From Meira nashicola (lineage: Eukaryota > Basidiomycota > Exobasidiomycetes > Exobasidiales > Brachybasidiaceae): a stretch of DNA of 64,000 nucleotides. The DNA lies in the NCBI GenBank assembly GCA_001600355.1, contig BCJU01000001.1:3555178-3619177 (forward strand). Reading direction: 5' to 3'. The translations under genes were made by a program, and so were the position numbers. Positions 51,765 to 63,451 of this stretch are shown here, piece after piece (position 1 is the first letter of the stretch; every line of letters starts with the position of its first letter). Below the pieces are notes generated by a model that worked only from the letters and a program-made list of their open reading frames with translations, did not search any database and had not been told where the DNA came from.

Positions 51765-54179
51765 TTACTCTTCACCGTGGTGCAAGGTGATCGAATTGAA
51801 TCCGGAGAATGGATTATCTACTGCATCGCCTTCTTCTTCCTTTGCTCCTTTCTTACCGGCCGTTGCCTTGGATTCTCCCTGGGGTGTACTACTGCCAGTC
51901 GTGGTGGATCCTGCACCTTGATTGGCAGACCGATTAGCAGAACGTTCTTTGGTTGATTTTCCATTTTGACTGATGCTTTGGCTATCCAAATTGAGTGATC
52001 TAGATTCTCGAACATTTCGGAAATTGATAGCATCCAAACCATTAGAAGAAGCAGGCACAATTGGAGGTGTCAAATTACGTAATAATCCCCAAGAAATAGG
52101 GCCGAACCACTTGTGTTGCTTCACTTCTGATGCTCCCGATTGTGATCCAAGTCGTTTTGCCTCTTCTTTGATAAGTAGCTTACGAATTAAAGATTTACCA
52201 AAAGAAGAAATTGGAATACCTTCGGGAAATGAGACCTCATTTCGCAATACGTTTGAGAATGTTTGATTTCGCGAACTACCTTTAAAAGGTGTTGTCGCGA
52301 AAATCATTTCATAAATTAAGATGCCCAAAGTCCACCAATCAACCGCACTCGTATGACCACATCCTTTGATCACTTCAGGTGCAATGTATTCTTCCGTTCC
52401 AACGAATGAGTTCGTTCGTAGGTCCGCAATGCATGATCTCGTATCCACCAACGGTGCACTGTTCGGTGACACTTGACGGATGACCGCAGGTGCACCTCCT
52501 CTTTGGGTCGCCCGAGCAGACAAATCGAAATCTGATAACATCACATGTCCTGATTGATGTAGCAAGATATTCTCCGGTTTTAAATCACGATAGATGAATC
52601 CCATCAAATGCAAATACTCTAAAGCAGCAATCACTTCGGCTGCGTAAAAGCGAGCATGCTCTTCTGGTAAACATTTTCCCGGTCTTGTTTGTAAAGCTCT
52701 AAAGAATTCTCCGCCCATGCAATATTCCATGCAGAGGTACAAATAGTCGTCCGATTGGAATGAGTGATAAAGCGTAACAATGAAGGGATGATTTGATGTT
52801 GACAAAATTTCTTGCTCTGCCATTACACGCTTAATCTTGTTACGTTTGATCATCTCCTTCTTCGATAACACTTTCATGGCAAACAATTTATCGCTCTTCT
52901 TCTCTCTCACGAGGTATACTTTTCCTACATCACCTTTTCCCAACATCTTGATCTTCGTGAAGCTATTCGGTCCAACTTCCACTTCTCGAACTTTGATACT
53001 GTTGCTACTGTATGTTCTTCGGAATGTCGTTCTTGGTGGCGTAAGACCGCCATCAGGTGTTTTGCTCTCCGAACTTTGCAGTGCAGCCAAATTAATAGCA
53101 CTGGAAGGTGTACTGAGCAGTGGCGAACGTCTGTCGCCTAGTTGTGATTTGATGCTCTCGTTCTTTTTCTTTGAGCCAGGGAATAAAATACCGCTCTTGC
53201 TCTTCGGTGTACTCTTTCCTGAAGATTTTGCCGCTTTTTCAAAATCTTTGCTACTGAAAGATCTTGCATTGCTATCCATACGAACGGGAGATCCGGGGAA
53301 GAAAGGATCCAAAGAATCCGGTGTGAGCGGTAAGCCGGATTTTGATGAGCTTCCATTGGCTCTTCGGTCCTCGTGCATAGGGGTCGTAAGACCAGAATTT
53401 GGATACTGTTCTTGTTTCAGATCGCCCCTTTCTTCTCTCAAAGCGGGGTCAATTAAATCATTATGATTTGGCGCACTAGAAACCCTTCTCAACAACTTTT
53501 TGGAGAAGCCAGAAGAGGACTCGTTCGCGGACAAAGGTAAAGCCAATTGTGGCGCTTGATCTGTTCCGCCTCCGATAACCTCAACAGCAGGCTGTAATTT
53601 AGATTGACCAGATGGCACTCTTCTACCATCTGATCCTTGCAAGTATGCCTTACTTCCGTTTCCTAAAGATTGATCTACGCCATCTGAAGATACGCTATCA
53701 TTTGAGAAAGATCCGGGATCGGCAACGACTGTGCTACCAGGTAAGGGTTTGAAGGACGAAGAGCTAAAGACTGGTGATGCTTGTTTGCTAGTTGAATTGG
53801 AAAAATTTGATTGTTGACTTGCCTGTCTACTTTGAGAAGCATGACTGGAAGGTGAACCAATCGATTCACCGTTTTGACCTGTTCTCTTTCCGATTGATCC
53901 AAATTTGAACATTTGCTTCCATTTTTTATCTTTTCCATTGCTTGTATGAGCAGATGAAGATGAAGAATATAACCCATTTTGCGCATGATTACCGCTCCCA
54001 TTGAATCCGTTGGATACATAATCGTTCGGGCTGCGATCGACGCCATGTTCGGGATGTATTCCGTTCATTGGTGAAGATGAATATGCTTGCAAACCGTTTC
54101 CGATATAATCACGAGGTGTATTGTCTTGAGTCTTACTGCCGAACGTTGATGTGTGTGTTGATGGAGGTGTAGACATCAT
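51765..54179 (-). CDS. NRC2: AGC protein kinase, Fpk1/NRC-2 type (flippase kinase)
   Basis: Single-exon, 804 residues. The kinase domain begins near residue 410 ([20 protein letters not shown]). Catalytic residues: K436 (AMKVLSKKE), D532 in YRDLKPEN and D550 in DFDLSA. DFD instead of DFG is characteristic of this plant-phototropin/NRC-2/Fpk group. A long insertion between DFD and the activation loop ([16 protein letters not shown]) is also typical. The C-terminal AGC tail has [13 protein letters not shown]. The N-terminal 400 residues are Ser/Asn/Gly-rich. In yeast, Fpk1/2 phosphorylate the aminophospholipid flippases Dnf1/Dnf2. In Neurospora, NRC-2 restrains conidiation. The kinase class is secure; the exact substrate is inference from family. 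Confidence 0.92.
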   Translation of the reverse strand: MMSTPPSTHTSTFGSKTQDNTPRDYIGNGLQAYSSSPMNGIHPEHGVDRSPNDYVSNGFNGSGNHAQNGLYSSSSSAHTSNGKDKKWKQMFKFGSIGKRTGQNGESIGSPSSHASQSRQASQQSNFSNSTSKQASPVFSSSSFKPLPGSTVVADPGSFSNDSVSSDGVDQSLGNGSKAYLQGSDGRRVPSGQSKLQPAVEVIGGGTDQAPQLALPLSANESSSGFSKKLLRRVSSAPNHNDLIDPALREERGDLKQEQYPNSGLTTPMHEDRRANGSSSKSGLPLTPDSLDPFFPGSPVRMDSNARSFSSKDFEKAAKSSGKSTPKSKSGILFPGSKKKNESIKSQLGDRRSPLLSTPSSAINLAALQSSESKTPDGGLTPPRTTFRRTYSSNSIKVREVEVGPNSFTKIKMLGKGDVGKVYLVREKKSDKLFAMKVLSKKEMIKRNKIKRVMAEQEILSTSNHPFIVTLYHSFQSDDYLYLCMEYCMGGEFFRALQTRPGKCLPEEHARFYAAEVIAALEYLHLMGFIYRDLKPENILLHQSGHVMLSDFDLSARATQRGGAPAVIRQVSPNSAPLVDTRSCIADLRTNSFVGTEEYIAPEVIKGCGHTSAVDWWTLGILIYEMIFATTPFKGSSRNQTFSNVLRNEVSFPEGIPISSFGKSLIRKLLIKEEAKRLGSQSGASEVKQHKWFGPISWGLLRNLTPPIVPASSNGLDAINFRNVRESRSLNLDSQSISQNGKSTKERSANRSANQGAGSTTTGSSTPQGESKATAGKKGAKEEEGDAVDNPFSGFNSITLHHGEE

Positions 54180-56136
54180 CTCGAGCGAATAAAGAACGTA
54201 CTAGAGTTAGCGCTTGAGAAAAGTCGGATCCGCTTATGCTTTGCTAAAGTGAGAAGAAAGTGGCGCTATAGCAATTACACAAGAATGTTTATAGATTCGG
54301 TATCGTTCGAGCAAAACACGAAGGCTTGCAGTTTGATCTGAATTTGTAGTTGATCCTTAAAATATTTGCAATATAGCATACGTTCGCTTGTTGAATTGGC
54401 GAAAATAATACCCGCTTTCGTGTAAATGCTAACAGCTTGCCACTTCAGTAATTCTGTTCTATTGATCGTTCGCAGGATTGATTTGATGGACAATATCGTA
54501 TACTCTGTTGGCGATATAATCGCTGTGGGAAACAGAAAGAGAAGGAAGTTGTCGATCCTACCAACAAATGAATTCAATCTTCAAGAAGACTTATGGTGAA
54601 GCTTGTCATATGCCAAAAATTGATCCTTAATTTCACCAACCAACTGCAATTGAGCATATGTTCACACTTTTTCGCTATAAGCACAATCGCACGCAAGGTA
54701 AAATTACCGTACATCTTGCTCGCACACAGTATAAGTAGACTATATGCAAAACAGACCGACGTATCAAAACCAGCGGCGCAGGATTTCTCTCGTTTTTGAC
54801 TGTTTAAATGCCTCTTCTATAATTATGAACGCGGATCAAGAAGCATAGCATCGGTGGGGGGAGAAAAAAGTCTTAAACCCGGACAGTGTTCATGCGCCAG
54901 TGAGCTACATTTTATTTTATTACCAATAAAAAGCAACGAGATGGAAATGTACACGCTAAATGGTCGAAGCAAACACAAGGAATCATGTCTCAGGCACGCT
55001 TCTATATAGCATTGTGTTCTTATCATTGTATTCATATACATACAATACACTTTGTAGGTAAGGTTTGGAAGACAACATCTTGAGAGAAGGAAGAGGTATG
55101 CATTTTCTTCAGAATGCCCCGCCGAAAGGCGAAATCAAAACCCTGATTGAAAAAGTGATAAGAGGGTACAATAATTCATGCTAGTCGATAATGAAGTCCC
55201 TCTTTTTTTGGCGTGTTGAGGTCAAGGTGCGTATAAGTACATGCAGGAGCAGAATTAAAAGGGCGTATGTGCATAGGACTACATACATATACATATGTTG
55301 ATGTTTTTAGCGTAATCAGCTTTCCCCTGCCTATTGCTAAAAATTGACACTCTCTTGGGCCACATCATCTTCGTTGCTGGCGGTGAGGGNGCAAACCCGC
55401 AAAATAGAGCAGGGACACCAAAAGAAAATTGAGATTAATTAAAAGTCAATTTCCGATTATACTACGCTGCTCAGCGCACGCCTTGGAGGATGAAATTGAC
55501 ACAAGAGAGTATCAGAATTTTTGGTCCAAAAAACATTTCTGCTCACCGGACCGTTAGTATCGGTATATATATATATCACCGCGCTTATTTTCGGACAAGG
55601 AGAAAATTGGAATGAGATACATATGTTGCAAGGGGTTTTCCTCTTTAGAACAAGCGTATAAAGTTTATCCAAAAGAAAGAATTGGCGGAAGTGGTCATAT
55701 GATTTTTGAATGTGAGAATATAATGATCAAAAGGAGAATTCTTGACGAGCTTATATAATCTCACTTTTTCTGCTTCAGAATTGGTGGAGAATCTATCTAC
55801 CTTTACGCAGAGCATTTCCCCCGCTTTTAGCTTTTTACAGATGGTAAAAAGTGCAGTGCATTGCATTTTTACGCGAATCTAGGTTTACAGTGCTAACGCT
55901 CGGCATGTTGGATTGCTCAACAATTCAAAGACTTTCTTCTACCTGATCATCACATTTAATCATCCCTTGATGACACTGAGAGTTTGAGAAAGCATCCATT
56001 TTTTTGCTGCAAAAGTACTTTTTCATTAATCGATCATGTCTTTATCAACGAAGTCATAGTATGCAAAGTGAAAGAGGAGGTGATCATAGTCAATATAGAA
56101 CTTCAAAGACGTGACCAGGAGGATTGATAGGCAAAG
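54180..56136. other. Divergent spacer, kinase/MED12, about 2 kb
   Basis: It holds promoters of both divergent genes. Visible features are one undetermined base (55390), an AT microsatellite TATATATATATA near 55565, TACATACATATACATATG near 55280, and a near-palindromic GTGCAGTGCATTGCA near 55851. Open frames of up to about 100 codons lack recognisable features. No gene is called. Confidence 0.45.
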
Positions 56137-59100
56137 ATGTCTGGCTCATTTGGACTATATTCGGTAGCATCAAGCTCACACGGAGCACACAAACATGAAA
56201 CTAAGAATGGAGTCACCAATAAACCGGTCGTATACGAGCTCGTTCCACCAAGATGGCGACCAAGATTACATCCAGGTTCTCGTGCGATTGGGGCACCAGA
56301 CATTTACATTCGTAGACCAAAAGAACCTGGACCGCCCGAAGATGAAATGTCAGAAGCTAATGTACGAAACGGATTGAATTCAAGACCGACTGTTGGTAAT
56401 GAAACTTTTTCGGCACATGATATGATCTATGACCGACTAAAAGGAAAGCAAGTAGTACATCAATTAGGTAGTCTGTTTGAAGAAGTAGCCCAAAGAAGAA
56501 AGCAATTGGCAGGATTACGTTGCGGACCAACTGCTTCTCAATACAGACAACCTCAAAGAGTGACATTGAATGAGGTCAAACTGGCTGCCTACGTCAAAGA
56601 TCTTGCTGATCCTTCGGTGCCAATAGGGAAATTAGCCAGAAGTGTGCCGCATGGATATAGAGGAGAGCGTATGCTAGATATGCTATGGAATGGTGGTAGC
56701 GTTTCAGGCGCAATGGCAGCTATGAAATCTCAACCTTCGATCGGAAGCAGTTCAAATAATGGCATCAATGCAAATACTCCAGGAGGAGAGCGTAACGGAT
56801 TGCCAAACAGCGTAGAAATTTCTAGGGCAGTATGGTTTATTCGTGTGGTAGGTGCAAGTGAGATATCTTCTTCGCGTCTTAGACAAGGTAATAGTGCAAC
56901 ATATACATCAGAATGGACGTCAACAATGATGGGATGGCTTCGAAGGCAAATCGTAGAATTGATCATTACACATCATCATAGTAACGTTTCAGACAGTCCT
57001 GTTGCACCTCCTTCTCCAATGCCTTCAAGAAATCGTTCTTCGATCTCTACTCCTCAGCATAACGAAGAGCCATTTGCATTGATCCTAGAAGACGATTTTC
57101 GGGATCGATGGATGGCAAAATGGAATTATAGCGTAGCTCTATTACGAGCTTTAGCTAATGAAGGTTTGATTGATTGTCAGGTGGCAGCTCGTTTTTCAAT
57201 TGAAATATTCAGAACAGCAAATGTTGCTCAAATTTTCATCACTCTTGCTTTATTCCAAGAATTTCTCGATGTGATAGCAAATAGCATAACATTGAGCCAC
57301 TTAGCTCTTACAGTCTTGATCTCAAAGCTAAAGGATATGGAAGAGCAAATGACATCAAGCAGTAGCTTTATCCAGAAAGAGACTAATGCTATGTTACTGT
57401 ACTTATTCGACACTAGGCCAGATTCTTTCGTTAGTCCTTCATGCTGGCAGGACTTGTCAAGAATAATGAATGATGCTCGTAAAAGCAGTGCATCTGACGC
57501 TAAGCTGAAAGTGATCGCGGAAAGGAACGAGAAGCTTCTTACTTCTTTCATTGATCTTAACTCAGCTGATGACGAACAATCTTCTGACCTAGCACGTCTT
57601 CAGGATTTGCAAATTCTTGACCGTATACCGGCACACGAAGATCTTCAATCTACATTTGAGGCCTACTTTGGCCGTTACTGTTCTTCTATCTCTGACAGAA
57701 TTCGAACTCTTTTAATTTGGGCAACCACTGAATGGCGTGTTGGAACTCATCGACCTTTTGCTGTTGCAACGATGTTGAGTATGTATGTACGATATCAGCC
57801 TAGTCGGTCACAAAAACGTGGAACGCATAAATCTAAAGACGGCAAAAGGATGGTTTTAGATCGAATCGATTTGGATGCAATTGCGATGACATGGATCACA
57901 GATGTTGACTTGGCAAAGAAACAAAGCTTTGGAAGAGAGGAAGGTGAAGGAATACAAAAGTCATTACGATGGCAAAATATACTCTTTTCTACATCTCTAC
58001 AAAACATGATTATATTAATTGGCGAGTTGTGTCGATTGGGTTGCTTTTCCTTTCAAAAATATCTTCAAAGATTGACAGCCCGTGGATTAACGGCAATGGG
58101 AGGAAGAGAGATTAGATCAGACTTAGACGGGGTGAATGGCAAACATTCAGAGATACCCGTTGCTGATTCGTTACATTCCAAATTGTTGAGATCTGTACCC
58201 TTGGTCGCTTGTCCTGCCCCTTTAGAACATCAAAGAAAGGTGGCAATTTATGGTAATCGTGCAAAAGAATCATGGGAAGAGGCTATGGAGAGACGTGCGT
58301 TACGAGAACTTTCATCAACTTTTCCATGGTTGAGTGGATTACAAGATTCAGCTGAAGCGCAAGTGAAGTCAGAGCACCTTGATCTGCAAAAAGAAATGCC
58401 ACGATTTTGGGGAAGTTCACGATATATAAGAAGCAAAATTGTACAGCTTCATCTTTTACCAAGTTTTCGTGAATATGTTTACGGACAACAAGCATTGCAG
58501 GGATATCAGTTTAGCCAATTTGCAACTTTATTGGTTGAAGCGCAAGAGTTTGCTGGCTTGCAAGAAATTTTGGAAGATGTCAGTCAGCATCCGCATACGT
58601 ACAATGAGATGATCATAAAGGTTGCCGACTCTTTCGCAAAGCAAAATCGATTGGTACTTCTATGTATGGGATCAGTCTTTAGATCTGACAATGAAAATGT
58701 AACAGAAACCGACGAGCTTGACACACAAAAAGAAGAGGCAAATGGGGCGACGAAAGAAGCAAACGCCGAAGTGAATGAAGCTGTCTCGTCAATCTTAGCC
58801 TCCTCTTTGAGTGCATTCGTCGAAGGTCGCTTTTCCGAGTCGATGGAGCCATTAAAGAATCAATACATCAGTCCAAAAGCGTTGTTCAAGGTTGCAAAGG
58901 AATCTTTTTCGGTCGATAAAGAAGGAGATATGGAGCGCATTATGGATTGGTTCAAAACTCTGTTGGCAGCTCGCAAAGGTGAATCACAGAGATGGGTACA
59001 AGATCTTTCGATTTGCCTTCAAGATACCACCCTATCCGATAGTGATATGGATATTTTAGACAATCTGACATTTGCTAAAATCTTCTCACAACCGTCTTCC

Positions 59101-61218
59101 TTCTCCGACATTATCAAAACGATTTGTTTGCCAATTTTCAATCAAGATGTGGGTGTTCTCGGTGAAGATAATACAGCCGATTTGAAAGCTGTTATTAGCA
59201 TCCTTTCTGGTGTATTCATTCCTTCCGATAGATCGAAAAGGTCTTGGGTAGTACTGGAGAATGGTTTCAGAACCGCTGATTCCGATTGGGCTCTTTCTGC
59301 CGATATCCTTCGAATCATATGCGCGTTGAGGAAAATGGAGAACGCAAGTGAGCAATCATCTTTCTCGAATGAATTAGCAATCTTACGTGCTAGTATATGT
59401 CAAGACGAAAATGTTCGTTGTCTTTTGCAGATGAATTCAAAGATTTCGATCGATCTAATCAGGTCTTTGGTTCCGATCAGCGACTTTCATGCTTTAATGC
59501 AAAATCTTCTCCTTGATCGTTGGCCATGGACATCGGATAATGACTTGATCACTGGAATGAGTCGCATATTCGAAAATATAGATCAATGGAGATGGGAGCA
59601 AATGTTATGCGAGAATGCAATCACCATTGAAGCAATTCGAAACAAAACAAAAGAAGGTTCAATAATTTCTAGCAAATTGAACGAGTTGGCAAGACTGTTT
59701 AGCGATCGTGTTTTGTCTTCCGTGGACGCTGCTTGCTCTTCAACTTCAATCACCTACCTCTTTAACTCTTTATCCTCTTTGAATGGTTCTATTTTCTGCA
59801 TCGGATTGGTTGACGAGCGGCTAAGGGTGCTAAATAAGCAATTAGAAGCAACATTCACGGACGAGAAAAGATTAAATTCAGAATTGGAAAGCCTTCTTCG
59901 ATTATGGCAAAAGATGACACCGATGACTATATCTGCATCTGCTTTATCTGCTCAAACGTTTCGATTCGTGACAGAATGGTTAGAAAATAATCTTCCTGCA
60001 TCACCTGTTCAAGAGGTTTTAACAGATCAACAGGATTCAGAAGTTACTATTCCCTCGGAAGCAGAATTGCCAAACGTCGAGATGGCTGTTAGACTTGGCA
60101 TTCTGTGCTTTTTGTTGAAGTTGGACAACATACTTGTGCTCCCAATCACAAAAGCATTTGCGCCCAGACTTTTCTGTGCAATCATTCAACTCGCTCTCAC
60201 CCTTTCACGCCGACCTGATATGAATGAAAGAAAGGTGGAAAATTTGTTAGATGTAGCAAGGTACCTTTTACAACAAGCACCTTTGGAATTACAACAGTCA
60301 TTACGTCAACGTGCATCTGAGCAAATCGAAACGAGATTATCTGCGCATCCTTCATCATTTGATAGTGCAACCGATACAATTGTCAGGTTGATCAATAACG
60401 ATGCTGATGCCCTAGGTCCTAATCTTACTTCCAATATAGGCGGTCAAAAGGTTTCGCTGGTCGAAGCGCAAAGTAGTTCAAGCGCTGTATTGGATGGTCA
60501 ATTTGCAGCAGTGCAAATTAAACCTTGGGATCTGCATCCTAATGTAGAAGCACCTGTTCAAAGTAAGATGGGAGCCATCATAGATTCAGGACAGGGCTCT
60601 GCACAGTCTATCGCTTCATTCACGGAAATGAATAATCTTAACAATCATGGACCAATCTCCTTGCAACACTTTCGCGCTTATCGCACTTTGGATCGATTGC
60701 CAGAAAGCTCTTCTTTGCCTTTGAGAAAGACAATGGATTCTTCTTTGTCCAAAGTTCCTTTCATTTTACCTTCCGAGCAGAATTATGGTATGAATTTGGC
60801 AGGACAACCTGTTTATGCTCGTGATGCAAAGAGAGGATTGTTAGTGACTTCCAATAGTTCCGCAAAGATGGGATTATCTGCTCATGATCTTCAGCAATTA
60901 GTGCCCGCTCTTTGTCCCCCTCCAAAACATGATCACGAGGACACAACCACAGACAAGCTAACAAAGAAAGATGTAAGCAATGGAGCAAAGAAGCGGGATG
61001 CTTCCAACGCAGCCAACGAAAAGAACTCTGCAAAACCTTCGACTATCAAAGGCAAAAATGATAAGAAAGAGACCGCAAACGGTAAAGCGACAGATACAAA
61101 AGCTTCCGCTGCCAACTCCACAGCACGGAAAAGAAAGACGTCCAATGCCAGCGCTCAAGATCAAAAAGCAACCAAAGCGGCCACAACTGCAGCTTCTCGG
61201 AAACGGGCAAAGAAGTAG
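56137..61218 (+). CDS. MED12: Mediator kinase-module subunit Med12
   Basis: Single-exon, 1693 residues. Med12 (yeast Srb8) joins Cdk8, cyclin C and Med13 in the Mediator kinase module and activates Cdk8 in the nucleus. The N-terminal signature is present: YELVPPRWRPRLHPG (about residue 29), then the Med12 domain around residues 80-150 (FSAHDMIYDRLKGKQVVHQL). The long helical middle matches the Med12 LCEWAV-like region in outline only (ISDRIRTLLIWATTEWRVGTHRPFAVATM). The C-terminus (from about 1590) is Lys/Ala/Ser-rich with nuclear-localisation-like KKRD and ARKRKT clusters. The length is typical for fungi (about 1400-1800). It converges on ARPC4 with a 123-bp spacer. Confidence 0.9.
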   Translation: MSGSFGLYSVASSSHGAHKHETKNGVTNKPVVYELVPPRWRPRLHPGSRAIGAPDIYIRRPKEPGPPEDEMSEANVRNGLNSRPTVGNETFSAHDMIYDRLKGKQVVHQLGSLFEEVAQRRKQLAGLRCGPTASQYRQPQRVTLNEVKLAAYVKDLADPSVPIGKLARSVPHGYRGERMLDMLWNGGSVSGAMAAMKSQPSIGSSSNNGINANTPGGERNGLPNSVEISRAVWFIRVVGASEISSSRLRQGNSATYTSEWTSTMMGWLRRQIVELIITHHHSNVSDSPVAPPSPMPSRNRSSISTPQHNEEPFALILEDDFRDRWMAKWNYSVALLRALANEGLIDCQVAARFSIEIFRTANVAQIFITLALFQEFLDVIANSITLSHLALTVLISKLKDMEEQMTSSSSFIQKETNAMLLYLFDTRPDSFVSPSCWQDLSRIMNDARKSSASDAKLKVIAERNEKLLTSFIDLNSADDEQSSDLARLQDLQILDRIPAHEDLQSTFEAYFGRYCSSISDRIRTLLIWATTEWRVGTHRPFAVATMLSMYVRYQPSRSQKRGTHKSKDGKRMVLDRIDLDAIAMTWITDVDLAKKQSFGREEGEGIQKSLRWQNILFSTSLQNMIILIGELCRLGCFSFQKYLQRLTARGLTAMGGREIRSDLDGVNGKHSEIPVADSLHSKLLRSVPLVACPAPLEHQRKVAIYGNRAKESWEEAMERRALRELSSTFPWLSGLQDSAEAQVKSEHLDLQKEMPRFWGSSRYIRSKIVQLHLLPSFREYVYGQQALQGYQFSQFATLLVEAQEFAGLQEILEDVSQHPHTYNEMIIKVADSFAKQNRLVLLCMGSVFRSDNENVTETDELDTQKEEANGATKEANAEVNEAVSSILASSLSAFVEGRFSESMEPLKNQYISPKALFKVAKESFSVDKEGDMERIMDWFKTLLAARKGESQRWVQDLSICLQDTTLSDSDMDILDNLTFAKIFSQPSSFSDIIKTICLPIFNQDVGVLGEDNTADLKAVISILSGVFIPSDRSKRSWVVLENGFRTADSDWALSADILRIICALRKMENASEQSSFSNELAILRASICQDENVRCLLQMNSKISIDLIRSLVPISDFHALMQNLLLDRWPWTSDNDLITGMSRIFENIDQWRWEQMLCENAITIEAIRNKTKEGSIISSKLNELARLFSDRVLSSVDAACSSTSITYLFNSLSSLNGSIFCIGLVDERLRVLNKQLEATFTDEKRLNSELESLLRLWQKMTPMTISASALSAQTFRFVTEWLENNLPASPVQEVLTDQQDSEVTIPSEAELPNVEMAVRLGILCFLLKLDNILVLPITKAFAPRLFCAIIQLALTLSRRPDMNERKVENLLDVARYLLQQAPLELQQSLRQRASEQIETRLSAHPSSFDSATDTIVRLINNDADALGPNLTSNIGGQKVSLVEAQSSSSAVLDGQFAAVQIKPWDLHPNVEAPVQSKMGAIIDSGQGSAQSIASFTEMNNLNNHGPISLQHFRAYRTLDRLPESSSLPLRKTMDSSLSKVPFILPSEQNYGMNLAGQPVYARDAKRGLLVTSNSSAKMGLSAHDLQQLVPALCPPPKHDHEDTTTDKLTKKDVSNGAKKRDASNAANEKNSAKPSTIKGKNDKKETANGKATDTKASAANSTARKRKTSNASAQDQKATKAATTAASRKRAKK

Positions 61219-61341
61219 GCGGAAATGGTGGGGCGATGTATTCCACAATTCAGTAATATAGAGATCATTTAAATCCATGTATAGTATTCATTAATGATAA
61301 TAAACATTTCACTTGTACAATTGATCGATTCGATACCATCC

Positions 61342-61925
61342 TCATGCGAACTATAGCAGAAAGGGACAGAAATATGGTCAGTAAGAGTGAAAATTACATT
61401 ATACTCTCTTTCTCGATTGCTCACCGTTCCAAGATAGCTTTCTGCTACGATACGAGCCCGCGCATTGAGCGAAAGTTTCATCTCTGAAATTTCCTTATCG
61501 ACTTCTTCCATGAATTGAATGATAAAGTCTACCAATTTATGCTTCAACATTGTTTCACTGTGAAAGTTTGTGATTAAGAAAGAGATATCGTATCCTTTTA
61601 CCGGTTTCCTTCTTAAAATAACGAAAGCTTCTGCACGTTGCATTAAAAATCTTGTGAATTTATGAGCAAGAATTCTTTCAATTTCATCTGCTTGTTTAAT
61701 TTTAATCGAAAGTCGAACGCTATTTACACTACTTTCAATTAAAACTCTTTCATTTTCATTTCTTGAAATTATTACTGGCGTTAATAAAACTTCTTTTGAT
61801 GCTGCTGATTCAACTTCAGGTTTATTATGCCTTTCAACATTTTGTGATGCGAAATTATCCAAAGTTAATGCTGCCGTTAATGTCGATCGAACGCATTGTA
61901 GGTATGGTCGTAGTGAATTACTCAT
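61342..61925 (-). CDS. ARC19: Arp2/3 complex subunit 4 (ARPC4)
   Basis: Two exons, 61425-61925 (167 codons) and 61342-61350 (two codons and stop), with a 74-nt phase-0 intron (GTGAGC donor, CTGAC branch site, CTATAG acceptor), give 169 residues. Human ARPC4 has 168. Segments [60 protein letters not shown] and [13 protein letters not shown] match the family throughout. ARPC4 forms the structural core of Arp2/3 with ARPC2 and nucleates branched actin at cortical patches. Without splicing the frame would run on after YLGTV for 47 unrelated residues. With splicing it ends YLGTFA, the expected length. A 9-nt coding terminal exon is unusual. The start MSNSLRPYL fits the family exactly. Confidence 0.93.
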
Positions 61926-62512
61926 GTTTGAGAGTGTGATATTATATCGTCCCTTTAACGATAGCAAGCCAATGCTTTGTTGTAAAGGTATGATGTTATT
62001 AGGGACAAGGTAGATGATGGTGGAGTTGCAAAGACCGATTGGAGGAGATGATCTGGATGCATGAACGTAAATGTGCACGCGCCAACGCAGTGTTGCTGTG
62101 CTTGCTGGTATGGAAAACTCGTGTGCCTGGATCAAATTGACGCGCCTCCCGCACCTTTGATCATTATAATCTCTCAATTGATCAATCAGGTACCTCCTTA
62201 AGAATCTATCTGAAACTCAACTAAATCACAAACAATTAAATACAGAATAAAGATGCAATCGCATTATTTTGAAAGATGATGGTAGTGGGGCTTTCGGGTT
62301 ATGGGACTCTAGCGCATGTTTAATAATCATCCCAAAAAGAATAAAATAGGATGACCAAAACAAACATTCTCTACAAGAGAGCCGAACGATAGAGGCCAGA
62401 CGACGCTTGGCTACTCGTACAAATGATATATAAAAAGTGTACAAATGTTTGTATAAGACTCCTTCATACAATCATTAGGCTTCTTCCATTACAATATGAA
62501 AGTCCCATCCCT
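61926..62512. promoter_or_regulatory. Spacer: ARPC4 promoter and RPS0 3' flank
   Basis: About 590 bp between head-to-tail minus-strand genes. The ARPC4 frame stays open upstream to about 62177, but no family sequence is encoded there, so it is leader or promoter. No other gene is seen. Confidence 0.5.
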
Positions 62513-63451
62513 TTAATCCCATGAAGTGCTGGGTTGTTGTGCGGATCCAGCAACACCTTCAGCTGGTGCACCAGCTTCCCAGTTTGGTCCACCATCAGCA
62601 GCCCAATCTTGAACAGCTTGACCATCAGCACTCCAGTCAACGTTTTCACCAGTTGGGATGTTAGCTGCCAATCCAGGGTTGATGGATCCAGCAGCTCCTG
62701 TACCTTGGACGGCAAAGTCGATGTTGTTTAGTGCTTCAGTTGTAGCACCACCTTCTTGGTTAGCGATGGAGTTGGCTTGAGCTTGCTTTTGTGCCAAAGC
62801 GTCAGCTGCTTCACGTTCGACCTCTTCAGGATCACGGTAGAAGAACATATCAACCATGACACCCCATCCGTCAGGTGTACGGGGGACAGTTCCACGCAAG
62901 CGCAAAACTTCACGGCACAAGAGCCACCACATCAAACCGATTGAGTGTTTGGTCTTGTTGTTGCATGGGATAGCAACATCAACGTGACGCAAAGGAGCAT
63001 CAGTGTCGCAGAAAGCGATGACGGGGACGTTGACGTAGCTTGCTTCGCGAATAGCTTGGTGATCAACGCGAGGGTCGGTAACAACGATCACACGGGGTTC
63101 TTTGTAAGAGCGGGTGATGTAGTTGGTGAATGAACCTGGAGTGAAACGACCAGCAATGGCGGTAGCACCGGTGTTAGAACCGTATTTCAAAACGGCACGT
63201 TGACCGTACAAACGACCAGAGATAACACACACATCTGCTGGGTTTTCGATGGCGGCCAAGATACGTGCAGCAAAGACGAGCTTTTCCCAAGTCTTTTGCA
63301 AGTTCAAAAGGTGGATACCGTCAGGGCGACGTTTGAAAACGTAAGATTCCATTGCCTTTTCGCAGTTCTTTGTACCGATGTGCGAAGATGCGGCCAACAA
63401 GAGGGACATATCGTCCTCTGTGGCGTTGAGAATAGCGGGACTCTTGCTCAT
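62513..63451 (-). CDS. RPS0: 40S ribosomal protein S0 (uS2, RPSA family)
   Basis: Single-exon, 312 residues. The S2 domain fills residues 1-205: [79 protein letters not shown] and [21 protein letters not shown]. An acidic, Trp-containing tail ends in STSWD, like the C-terminal E/DW-S motifs of eukaryotic uS2. It is needed for 40S maturation and sits at the solvent side of the small subunit. The protein is longer than yeast Rps0 (252), because of the tail. The absence of introns is notable for a ribosomal-protein gene, which in fungi often has them. The start is the family start. Confidence 0.96.
   Translation of the reverse strand: MSKSPAILNATEDDMSLLLAASSHIGTKNCEKAMESYVFKRRPDGIHLLNLQKTWEKLVFAARILAAIENPADVCVISGRLYGQRAVLKYGSNTGATAIAGRFTPGSFTNYITRSYKEPRVIVVTDPRVDHQAIREASYVNVPVIAFCDTDAPLRHVDVAIPCNNKTKHSIGLMWWLLCREVLRLRGTVPRTPDGWGVMVDMFFYRDPEEVEREAADALAQKQAQANSIANQEGGATTEALNNIDFAVQGTGAAGSINPGLAANIPTGENVDWSADGQAVQDWAADGGPNWEAGAPAEGVAGSAQQPSTSWD

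Noticed and set aside
61219..61341. Read-through C-terminal extension of ARPC4
   Set aside because: The 47 extra residues do not match the family, while splicing restores the normal length of 169 residues.
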